Part shown: in pieces, positions 13,952 through 20,021 of the stretch
How positions within the stretch are numbered: the stretch's first letter is position 1
Layout: every line of letters begins with the position of its first letter
Source: a virus
IMG/VR virus record: IMGVR_UViG_3300007734_000428
Location: 1-20,021 of that record
Strand: one strand, 5' to 3'
Length of the DNA: 20,021 nucleotides
Translations under genes and position numbers: made by a program
Notes under the pieces: model-generated
Told to the model about the DNA's origin: nothing
Database searches by the model: none
What the model saw: the letters and a program-made list of their open reading frames with translations, nothing else

Positions 13952-15803
13952 GCCATTAAGCAAATTACAATTTAAACCAGGAATAGATAAACAAAATACT
14001 CAATACGGCGCAGAAGGCGGTTGGGTAGATTGTGATATGGTCCGTTTTAGATACGGCGTTCCTGAAAAGATAGGTGGATGGTCACCTGCAGTTGGTAACA
14101 ACTTAATAGGAGTTGCGCGAGACATTCATACCTATACAGATTTAGCAGGAGACTCATTAGCTGCCATTGGTACTGATAGAAAACTATATTTATACTATGA
14201 TAACAACTTTTACGACATTACACCTTTATCAACTACAATCCCCGCAGTATTCTCATTTACTTCCGGCACAACTATAGTTAATGTTACAGCAACTTCTAAT
14301 GGAGCGGTAGCAGGAGACTTTGTTACATTTTCAGGAGTATCAGGAGTTAGTGTTGTAAATATTACTAATTCAAACATGGCTCAAGAATTTGAGATTCAAA
14401 CAATTACTGATGCTAATAATTTTACAATTGATGTTGCATCTATTGCAACACCAGGAGTAGTTACTACTTCTGGATCAGCAACTTCAGCAGCATTTCAAAT
14501 AAATGTAGGTACAGATGTTACACAAATTGGTAATGGATGGGGTGCAGCTTCGTGGGGTTTTTCTACTTGGAATACAGCAAGACCATCAGGAGTTATTACA
14601 GCTAATCCAAGAATTTGGAAGATTGATAACTTTGGTGAAGATATAATTGCAACAATTGTAGGTGGTAAAACTTATTACTTTGATACATCAGCATTTTTAC
14701 CTGCAAGAAATACTAGAGCTACATTATTATCCAATGCTCCAACACAATCTAATTACATGACAGTATCTCCAAGAGATAGACACGTTATATTCCTTGGTAC
14801 TCAAACAACACCAGGATCAACTACAACTTATGACCCAATGTCCGTGCTCTTCGGTTCACAAGAATCTATTACTGATTTTACACCGAATGCAACTAACACA
14901 GCAGGATTTCAAAGATTATCATCAGGTAATAGAATTGTAACTGCAGTTCCAACAAGAGGAGATATATTAATATTAACTAATACATCAGCTCATTCTATGC
15001 AGTTTGTAGGCCCACCATTTACATTCTCATTTAAACAAATTGGTACGAACTGTGGAGCTTTAGGAATACATTCAGCAGTAGAAGCCGAAAACGTTGTTTA
15101 TTGGATCGCGGATGGTGCTTTCTATTTATTTGACGGGGTTGTTAAACAGATACCTTGTTCAGTACAAGATTATGTATTTCAAGATATAAATACAGATGAA
15201 CATGCTACAATTTATGCTGGAGTTAATTTAGAGTTTTCAGAAGTTAATTGGTTCTATGCATCAACAGGATCTACAGTAATAGATAAAGTAGTGACTTATA
15301 ACTATCTTGAAAGATTATGGACTATTGGAACTTTAGCTAGAACTACTTGGGCTTCTAAAGACGTGTTTGCAAATCCACTTGCAACTAAATATATGCCAAA
15401 CTCTACAACACTTGCTCAACCGACAGTTATCGGTTTAACATCTGGTGTATCTACTTTATATGATCAAGAAACAGGAACAAATGATGATACAAGTGCAATT
15501 ACCGCTTACATTACTTCAGGTGATGTTGATATTGTAGATGGTGATAATTCTTTATTTATTAAACGCTATATTCCAGATTTTAAAGATCAACAAGGTTCTC
15601 TTAATATGCAATTTCTAGTTAGACAATATCCAGGTTCAGTTCAAACAGTTGCATCAAGCACTTTAGTTTATTCTACAACAACTAAAGTCGACATGCGCGC
15701 GCGAGGACGTCAGGTTGCGATTAAAATTATAAGCACAGATGTTGACACTAAATGGAGATACGGAACTCTTCGTATAGACGGTCAACAGGATGGTTTGAGA
15801 TAA
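13950..15803 (+). CDS. P22 gp10-like tail hub / packaged-DNA stabilisation protein
   Basis: This is a 617-residue protein that starts with MPLSKLQFKPGIDKQNTQYG followed by AEGGWVDCDMVRFRYGVPEKIGGW, a pattern seen in the tail hub or nozzle proteins of P22-like (gp10) and T7-like (gp12) podoviruses. These form the tube beneath the adaptors that keeps the DNA in and guides it out. The first third has a beta-propeller-like pattern (ARDIHTYTDLAGDSLAAIGT, KLYLYYDN). Residues about 101-163 form an extra module like those in the protein at 2839, followed by a GWGAASWGFSTWN element at 196-208. The rest is beta-rich with typical pieces (PTRGDILILTNTSAHSMQFVG, YWIADGAFYLFDGVVKQIP) and ends in VDMRARGRQVAIKI. 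Its stop overlaps the next start in TAATG. Confidence 0.75.
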   Translation: MPLSKLQFKPGIDKQNTQYGAEGGWVDCDMVRFRYGVPEKIGGWSPAVGNNLIGVARDIHTYTDLAGDSLAAIGTDRKLYLYYDNNFYDITPLSTTIPAVFSFTSGTTIVNVTATSNGAVAGDFVTFSGVSGVSVVNITNSNMAQEFEIQTITDANNFTIDVASIATPGVVTTSGSATSAAFQINVGTDVTQIGNGWGAASWGFSTWNTARPSGVITANPRIWKIDNFGEDIIATIVGGKTYYFDTSAFLPARNTRATLLSNAPTQSNYMTVSPRDRHVIFLGTQTTPGSTTTYDPMSVLFGSQESITDFTPNATNTAGFQRLSSGNRIVTAVPTRGDILILTNTSAHSMQFVGPPFTFSFKQIGTNCGALGIHSAVEAENVVYWIADGAFYLFDGVVKQIPCSVQDYVFQDINTDEHATIYAGVNLEFSEVNWFYASTGSTVIDKVVTYNYLERLWTIGTLARTTWASKDVFANPLATKYMPNSTTLAQPTVIGLTSGVSTLYDQETGTNDDTSAITAYITSGDVDIVDGDNSLFIKRYIPDFKDQQGSLNMQFLVRQYPGSVQTVASSTLVYSTTTKVDMRARGRQVAIKIISTDVDTKWRYGTLRIDGQQDGLR

Positions 15804-15976
15804 TGTCAAAACTAGATCAACCAAGACTTGCAAACGCTACAACAGAATATAGTCAGCAACAGATGGACCAGATTATTAGAACATTAGAACAAATGGTGTT
15901 ACAATTAAATAATACCTTTACACAAGATGTACAAGATGTTAATGAAGCTGAATCTTGGTATTTTATTAGAGTATAA
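15803..15976 (+). CDS. Small helical tail-associated protein
   Basis: This is a 57-residue protein. The ATG at 15803 overlaps the preceding stop in TAATG. The chain opens with MSKLDQPRLANATTEYSQQQ and continues in an amphipathic helix, MDQIIRTLEQMVLQLNNTF, then ends with a short NEAESWYFIRV. The helix spacing suggests a small coiled coil. Small proteins with a similar start and helix lie near fibre genes in several marine phages; none is known to me in function. The tight coupling to the tail-hub gene suggests that it is made in step with it, perhaps as a fibre linker. Confidence 0.65.
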   Translation: MSKLDQPRLANATTEYSQQQMDQIIRTLEQMVLQLNNTFTQDVQDVNEAESWYFIRV

Positions 15977-15982
15977 AGAATA

Positions 15983-16318
15983 ATGTCTAACGTATATAAA
16001 AACGCAATCTATAAACCTACAACTACGGTTAGTACAACTGTATACACATGCAACGCTACGGCAAGAGCTGTTATTCAAAATATACAAGTAACAAATCAAT
16101 CAGGGACACATGCTGTCCAAGCATATATTTATAAAAGTGCTAATAGTACTACATTAGAATTTTCTCATGCATCTTTAGGTGCAAATGATACAGTTAATAT
16201 GTGTAAAGGACCTGTTATATTACAAGAAGGAGATGCTATATTAATAAGCACCGATTCAACAGTAGTGACAGGTATTGTATCAATATTAGAAGTGAACAGA
16301 GGATCATTAACAACGTAA
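15983..16318 (+). CDS. Small beta-rich virion protein
   Basis: This is a 111-residue protein that begins six bases after the preceding stop. It is predicted beta-rich: TTVSTTVYTCNATARAVIQNI, then a strand VTNQSGTHAVQAYIYKS, then VNMCKGPVILQEGDAILISTD and a last TGIVSILEVNRGS. The 'ILQEGDAI' turn before a final strand, together with the 'iqnIqVtN' segment, resembles the plan of the protein at 6857, so the two could share a fold. Two cysteines (TCNAT, MCKG) are present. It probably belongs to the virion tail; the precise role is unknown. Its stop overlaps the next start in TAATG. Confidence 0.6.
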   Translation: MSNVYKNAIYKPTTTVSTTVYTCNATARAVIQNIQVTNQSGTHAVQAYIYKSANSTTLEFSHASLGANDTVNMCKGPVILQEGDAILISTDSTVVTGIVSILEVNRGSLTT

Positions 16319-16491
16319 TGAAAGAAATAAAAGTACTTTGTGATTCAGAGATCACAATTGTAAATTTAAAGACCGGATACATCTATAAGAATGAAGCAGA
16401 AGCGCAAGCTGATAAAACTGTTGATCCTAAAGATATTAGACGTGATGTTAAAATTATAGTTCCAACCATACCATTATTTAGTGAAACATGA
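16318..16491 (+). CDS. Small protein of 57 residues, unknown function
   Basis: The ATG at 16318 shares its A with the preceding stop (TAATG), and the TGA at 16489-16491 overlaps the next ATG (ATGA), so this short gene fits the chain exactly, which is the main evidence that it is real. The protein reads MKEIKVLCDSEITIVNLKTG, then YIYKNEAEAQADKTVDPKDI, then RRDVKIIVPTIPLFSET. It has an alternating beta start, a small helix with NEAEAQAD, and a basic strand RRDVKIIVP. The segment VNLKTGYIYKNEAEA recalls a motif in other small marine phage proteins found beside fibre genes. It has no known function. Confidence 0.65.
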   Translation: MKEIKVLCDSEITIVNLKTGYIYKNEAEAQADKTVDPKDIRRDVKIIVPTIPLFSET

Positions 16492-17084
16492 TTACTGGAG
16501 ATAGCAGAGAATATGAATTTTTTGATGAAGCTATAAAATTATTAAAAAATCCAATAGGAATTAGTGTTGAGATAGGTGTTCGTCGTGGCATGGGTAGTAA
16601 ATGTATTATTGATGCTTATAGAAAATATCATCCTCATATAAAATTAAATCATTTAGGAATAGATCCTTATGGTAATATTTTATATCGCACAGCAGATAAT
16701 GATCTAGGTGGAAGATTAGATTATACAAATAAAATGAAGCAAGAAGCGTTGTTAGATTTAATTAAAGAATATCCAGAATTTAATTTAGTAAATCTAGAAG
16801 ATTTAGAATTCTTTAAAAGATTTGCAGATGGTTATCCAATTTATAATGAAAATAAAATACTATTAACTCAATATGAAGTAGTTCATTTTGATGGGCCACA
16901 TGATACAGATTCTGTTATGAAAGAAGTTAATTTTTTTGTAGAAAGAAAACCTAAACAATGTGTGTATATATTTGACGATATAGATACTCATGATATTGAC
17001 AAGATAGGTGAACATCTGATATGGAATGGTTTTAAAGAATTTAAAAAAGGTGAGAGAAAGGCAGTCTATACATATGAATCCTAA
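16488..17084 (+). CDS. Class I SAM-dependent methyltransferase-like protein
   Basis: This is a 198-residue protein whose ATG overlaps the preceding TGA. The N-terminal half has an SAM-binding pattern: motif I with VEIGVRRGMGS (27-37), then a strand LNHLGIDPYG ending in D59, as expected for the acidic residue that binds the SAM ribose. Further on, YEVVHFDGPHD (129-139) and CVYIFDDIDTHD (158-169) correspond to the later core strands of the Methyltransf_24-like group. The target is unknown: a sugar or lipid, or a protein side chain. It is the first of three overlapping genes, followed by two glycosyltransferases, which suggests that it acts on glycans or on glycosylated products. The usual GxGxG is replaced by GVRRGMG, which is common in this group. 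Confidence 0.7.
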   Translation: MITGDSREYEFFDEAIKLLKNPIGISVEIGVRRGMGSKCIIDAYRKYHPHIKLNHLGIDPYGNILYRTADNDLGGRLDYTNKMKQEALLDLIKEYPEFNLVNLEDLEFFKRFADGYPIYNENKILLTQYEVVHFDGPHDTDSVMKEVNFFVERKPKQCVYIFDDIDTHDIDKIGEHLIWNGFKEFKKGERKAVYTYES

Positions 17085-18006
17085 AGGTGGGACGGAGATT
17101 TTAAAAGAGCAATTGCTTGCTCAACTACCAGAACAATCATTAGAGGGAATTAATTTAATTGGTTCTATTTGTCATCCATCTCTTGTTAAACCAGATCAAA
17201 CTAACATTCTTTGGCAACATCTAAACTACGATCAACCTAACGTTAAGTTAATGAAAGATCGTAAATTTGTAGACTCTATTGATTATTTTATCTATGTTAG
17301 TCATTGGCAATACAATAGATTTAGAGAAGTTTATCAGATCCCAGAATACAAATCATTTGTAATTAAAAATGCTACTCATGCATTTAGTACAGTTGAAAAA
17401 CAAAAAGATAATAAGATTAAATTATTATATACATCTACACCATGGCGAGGACTTATTGTTTTACTAAAAGCTATTGAGATTTTAAATAAAACTAGAGATG
17501 ATTTTGAAGTGGATATTTATTCATCTACTAAAATATATGGATCAACATTTGATGAAAATGAAAAAGATAAATTTACTGATTTATTTGATAAATGTAAAAA
17601 TACTAAAAATGTTAATTATCATGGATATACTTTTAATGGTGAAATAAGAAGAGCTGTAGAAAAAGCTCATATCTATGCTTATCCATCTATCTTTGAAGAA
17701 ACATCATGCCTTGCAATTATAGAAGCAATGTCAGCGGGCTGTCATGTGGTGACCACGAATTACGGAGCGTTGCCGGAGACCTGTGGTGAATTCGCAACGA
17801 TGATTGAATTTGATTCTAGTGGCCAGAACCTAATAGAAAGATACGCAGAAACGTTAAATTCTGTTATTGACAATTATAAAAATAATTTATATAAAGATGA
17901 TTTAGAAATGCAAATTAAATACTATAACAAAAACTATTCATGGGAAACCAGAATACAAGAATGGATAAACTTTTTTAATTATGTCAGAACAAAAAAAACA
18001 AGTTAA
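17074..18006 (+). CDS. GT-B glycosyltransferase (GT1/GT4-like)
   Basis: This is a 310-residue protein. The ATG at 17074 is used because it gives the glycine loop (MNPKGGTEILKEQLL) at the N-terminus; it overlaps the preceding gene by 11 bases. An in-frame ATG at 17026 would add 16 residues and a larger overlap. The C-terminal domain has the donor-site signature EETSCLAIIEAMSAGCHVV (E209-x7-E217) and, before it, KLLYTSTPWRGLIVLLKAIE with NVNYHGYTF, all typical of the GT4 class. The N-terminal domain is shorter than in cellular enzymes, starting directly at the GGTE loop. The DNA around 17739-17800 is more GC-rich than the rest of the gene. The likely activity is transfer of a sugar from a nucleotide-sugar donor to an unknown acceptor. 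Confidence 0.8.
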   Translation: MNPKGGTEILKEQLLAQLPEQSLEGINLIGSICHPSLVKPDQTNILWQHLNYDQPNVKLMKDRKFVDSIDYFIYVSHWQYNRFREVYQIPEYKSFVIKNATHAFSTVEKQKDNKIKLLYTSTPWRGLIVLLKAIEILNKTRDDFEVDIYSSTKIYGSTFDENEKDKFTDLFDKCKNTKNVNYHGYTFNGEIRRAVEKAHIYAYPSIFEETSCLAIIEAMSAGCHVVTTNYGALPETCGEFATMIEFDSSGQNLIERYAETLNSVIDNYKNNLYKDDLEMQIKYYNKNYSWETRIQEWINFFNYVRTKKTS

Positions 18007-18727
18007 GCTATTTATAGCAACACCAGCATTCGGTCATCAAGTAACAACTAATTATGCAAACAGTTTATTAAAGTTTGTATCAACATCTCATCCAAGATTA
18101 GCAGTATCATCAGCAGTACATATGCAATCAGGAATGGCTTTAGTTACTCAAGCAAGAAATAATTGTGTAGCTTATTTTCTTAATTCAGACTGCACGCATT
18201 TTTTATTTATAGACGCGGACATTGGATTTGAACCAGAAGCAATTTATAGATTAATAGAAAGAGATGTACCATTATGTTTAACACCTTATCCTGTAAAAGG
18301 TTATGGTAAAGATCATCAATTACAGTTCATTGTACATTTTCCAGATAAAGATAACGTAAGAATAGATAAAGATGGATTTACAGAAATCACTGCAGGACCT
18401 ACTGGATTCATGATGATTAAAAGAGAAGTGTTTGAAAAACTTGCAGAAAAATATCCAGAACGAAAGACTGTTAATAAACAATTAGTCGGCAACAAAGTAG
18501 AGACTATGGAAAAAGGTTGGTATACATTCTTTGAAACAGCTCAAGATCCTGAAAACGGATACCTTGGTGAAGACATTGCTTTCTGCAGATTATGGACTAA
18601 TATTGGCGGTAAAATATACGCGGATACACAAACTCCGTTAACGCATTTTGGATCGCATGCATTTCATGGTAGTTTAAACATGATGTTTGCTAAACAAAAA
18701 CCAATTGACGATAAGCCAAAAGAGTAG
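17981..18727 (+). CDS. GT-A glycosyltransferase (GT2-like fold)
   Basis: This is a 248-residue protein that overlaps the upstream glycosyltransferase by 26 bases in another frame. The nucleotide-sugar-binding fold is visible: KLFIATPAFGHQ (9-20), ALVTQARNNCVAYFLNSD, then the DxD motif in FLFIDADIGF (D78 and D80), which binds the metal and the diphosphate. ITAGPTGFMMIKREVFE (136-151) and GYLGEDIAFC (193-202) match the acceptor-side glycine and catalytic ED motif of the GT-A class. The end LTHFGSHAFHGS supplies a further candidate metal-binding His. No membrane helix is present, so the enzyme should be soluble. An A8 run lies inside the overlap. Acceptor unknown; adhesins, DNA and host glycans are possible. 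Confidence 0.8.
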   Translation: MSEQKKQVKLFIATPAFGHQVTTNYANSLLKFVSTSHPRLAVSSAVHMQSGMALVTQARNNCVAYFLNSDCTHFLFIDADIGFEPEAIYRLIERDVPLCLTPYPVKGYGKDHQLQFIVHFPDKDNVRIDKDGFTEITAGPTGFMMIKREVFEKLAEKYPERKTVNKQLVGNKVETMEKGWYTFFETAQDPENGYLGEDIAFCRLWTNIGGKIYADTQTPLTHFGSHAFHGSLNMMFAKQKPIDDKPKE

Positions 18728-18796
18728 TAAATTCAACGTTCTGGCTTAATTCAAGACTAGCAATCTTGCCTAACTTACTATAAAATTAATTAATAT

Positions 18797-20021
18797 ATGT
18801 ACGGAATTAACACATTACCTTATTACACTAATACTTCAATGACACCTTACGGATATGCACGTGGTGGAATAGCTGGTTTACGACCAGGATATGGTTTTGG
18901 TGGTAAAATTAGAGGAGCAATTAAAAGTATTACAAAACCAGTAGCTAAAGTTTTAGATAAAATTGTACCTAACGAAATTAAACCTGCATTACCATTTATA
19001 GCAGCAGCTGTTCCTTTTTTTGGACCTGCTTTAGCATCAAGCGCATTTGGAATGACCGCAGCACAATATGCTGCATTAGCTCCATATATCCAAGCAGGAG
19101 CAAGTGCGTTTTCACAGCTTTCTCAAGAAGGAGCCGCGGAACGTGGATTAAATCCAGTATCATTAGGTTTATCGGCTTTACAAGGATATTTAGCTGCGCC
19201 TGGAGCAACTGATTCATTAGGTGCTGGAAAAATAATTGGAAATGTTGGGGATAAAGCTATTACTGCGGCTGATCTTCAAAGTTTTGGAACAAATTTATCT
19301 AGTAATGTTAGCCCAGAAGCAATTAGAGGTTTAAGTTTAACAGAAGGATCTAATGTATATAATGCTTTACAAAATTTAACAGGAGCATCTGAAGCAGCTC
19401 CATATTTATCTGGTATAACTTCTCCTACATTTTTACAATCAACTGAAAATTTAGCTAGAAGTGTTGGATCTATTGGTGCTGAAACTTTAGGAACAGGAAG
19501 AGAATCTTTTGAAAATATTATAAGTGGTAGTTCAGCAAATTTAGGAAAAGATTTTATAAATGTTGGTAAAGCTTATGTACCAGGAGCTTTACAAGCTTCA
19601 GGTGAATTAGCTTATAATGCCGCATTAGATGCACAAAAAAAATATCAAAATGAATTACTAGCTATGGGTAATTTAGCTTCAGCTAATAAACAAGATCAAA
19701 TTAATTATATAAGAAGAGCTATGCAATCAGCTGGATTTAATGAAGATGAAATAGCTAGCGCTATAACTAGATCAGGATTTGCTGGAGGTGGAAGAGTTGG
19801 ATATGGTTTAGGATCACTTGTTAAACCAGCAGTGCGAGGTTTAAAAAATATGAAAAATAAAGTTGTAGATTTTATATCTAGAATGACTGATGATATTGAA
19901 ATAAGAACACAAACGGATTATGCCGATGATAGTGGCGCAAGTTTTGATATTTATATTACACCTAAAACTGAAAGAGGAAAAAATACTTTAGATCAAATAA
20001 GTCAAATGGGGTTAGCTGAAA
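18797..20021 (+). CDS. Putative internal virion/ejection protein, N-terminal part (3' end outside window)
   Basis: This open frame runs from the ATG at 18797 to the end of the window without a stop (408 complete codons). A 69-base gap precedes it and holds only a short stem-loop; no good Shine-Dalgarno is seen. The protein opens with MYGINTLPYYTNTSMTPYGY and a Gly motif, ARGGIAGLRPGYGFGGKIRG (21-40). A similar motif recurs at about 328-341 (FAGGGRVGYGLGSL). Between them lie a hydrophobic segment (ALPFIAAAVPFFGPALASS, 64-82) and long Ala/Ser/Leu-rich helices, and a basic helix follows the second motif (KPAVRGLKNMKNKVVDFI). Large proteins with GGIAxL-GY-GG motifs are frequent in marine phages and are usually near tail genes. 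A role in DNA ejection or membrane interaction is possible; this is inference. Confidence 0.65.
   Translation, partial: MYGINTLPYYTNTSMTPYGYARGGIAGLRPGYGFGGKIRGAIKSITKPVAKVLDKIVPNEIKPALPFIAAAVPFFGPALASSAFGMTAAQYAALAPYIQAGASAFSQLSQEGAAERGLNPVSLGLSALQGYLAAPGATDSLGAGKIIGNVGDKAITAADLQSFGTNLSSNVSPEAIRGLSLTEGSNVYNALQNLTGASEAAPYLSGITSPTFLQSTENLARSVGSIGAETLGTGRESFENIISGSSANLGKDFINVGKAYVPGALQASGELAYNAALDAQKKYQNELLAMGNLASANKQDQINYIRRAMQSAGFNEDEIASAITRSGFAGGGRVGYGLGSLVKPAVRGLKNMKNKVVDFISRMTDDIEIRTQTDYADDSGASFDIYITPKTERGKNTLDQISQMGLAE

Noticed and set aside
17026-17073. Upstream start for the GT-B glycosyltransferase
   Set aside because: It would add 16 basic residues from inside the methyltransferase gene; ATG 17074 opens directly on the conserved glycine loop. 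This choice is less certain than the others.
18752-18768. Small stem-loop (CAAGA / TCTTG) in the gap before the last gene
   Set aside because: Five base pairs with a seven-base loop, no U-tract and no clear promoter nearby; too weak to call in AT-rich DNA.
18996-19217. Minus-strand frame of 73 codons inside the last gene
   Set aside because: It is the Leu-rich shadow of the + strand gene, with no start signals.

Overview
The window is about 20 kb of a tailed-phage genome. It is a late-gene region read entirely on the + strand, and both ends are cut. The DNA is AT-rich with TTA/AAA/GGA/ACA-type codons, and nearly every neighbouring pair of genes is tightly packed or overlaps. The protein set points to an uncultured marine podovirus-like phage of an AT-rich host, of the kind seen in pelagiphage and cyanophage metagenomes: a P22 gp4-like and an SU10/T7-type head-tail adaptor, a P22 gp10-like tail hub, polyglycine adhesins and 2OG-Fe(II) oxygenases. 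The host and taxon assignment is inference from gene content and composition. No tRNA, integrase, CRISPR array or lysis gene is visible.

Layout: (1) 2-1066, the C-terminal part of the major capsid protein, a stable hairpin, and two small overlapping unknown genes. (2) 1114-2093, a possible promoter, a strongly translated decoration-like protein, a second hairpin with a UUCG loop, and a small beta-rich virion protein. (3) 2102-4303, the neck: gp4-like adaptor, a virion protein with two copies of a short beta module, and an SU10/T7-like adaptor. (4) 4305-7231, beta-rich tail or fibre proteins, one ending in a 33-bp tandem repeat. (5) 7247-11419, two glycine-rich tail adhesins of about 600 residues, each made of two similar domains, with a small conserved virion-associated protein gene between them. 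(6) 11471-13923, a consensus-like promoter followed by three unrelated-looking 2OG-Fe(II) oxygenase genes, with an endonuclease VII-type HNH gene wedged between the first and second. (7) 13950-16491, the P22 gp10-like hub protein, whose start codon and ribosome binding site lie inside a hairpin, then three small genes. (8) 16488-18727, a methyltransferase-like protein, a GT-B glycosyltransferase and a GT-A glycosyltransferase in an overlapping chain. (9) 18797 to the end, a large gene cut by the window edge that looks like an internal virion (ejection) protein.

How it may work together: regions 1-5 and 7 build the head, neck, tail and host-recognition fibres. Regions 6 and 8 are the unexpected part. 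Three dioxygenases of the prolyl-hydroxylase superfamily, two glycosyltransferases and a methyltransferase are interleaved with tail genes, next to adhesins that carry four copies of a conserved proline motif (GNSPPVSP[P/S]QGN). The most interesting hypothesis is a phage-encoded pathway that hydroxylates and then glycosylates its own tail adhesins, in the manner of collagen. The sequence is consistent with this but does not prove it; modification of DNA or of host surface glycans are the main alternatives.
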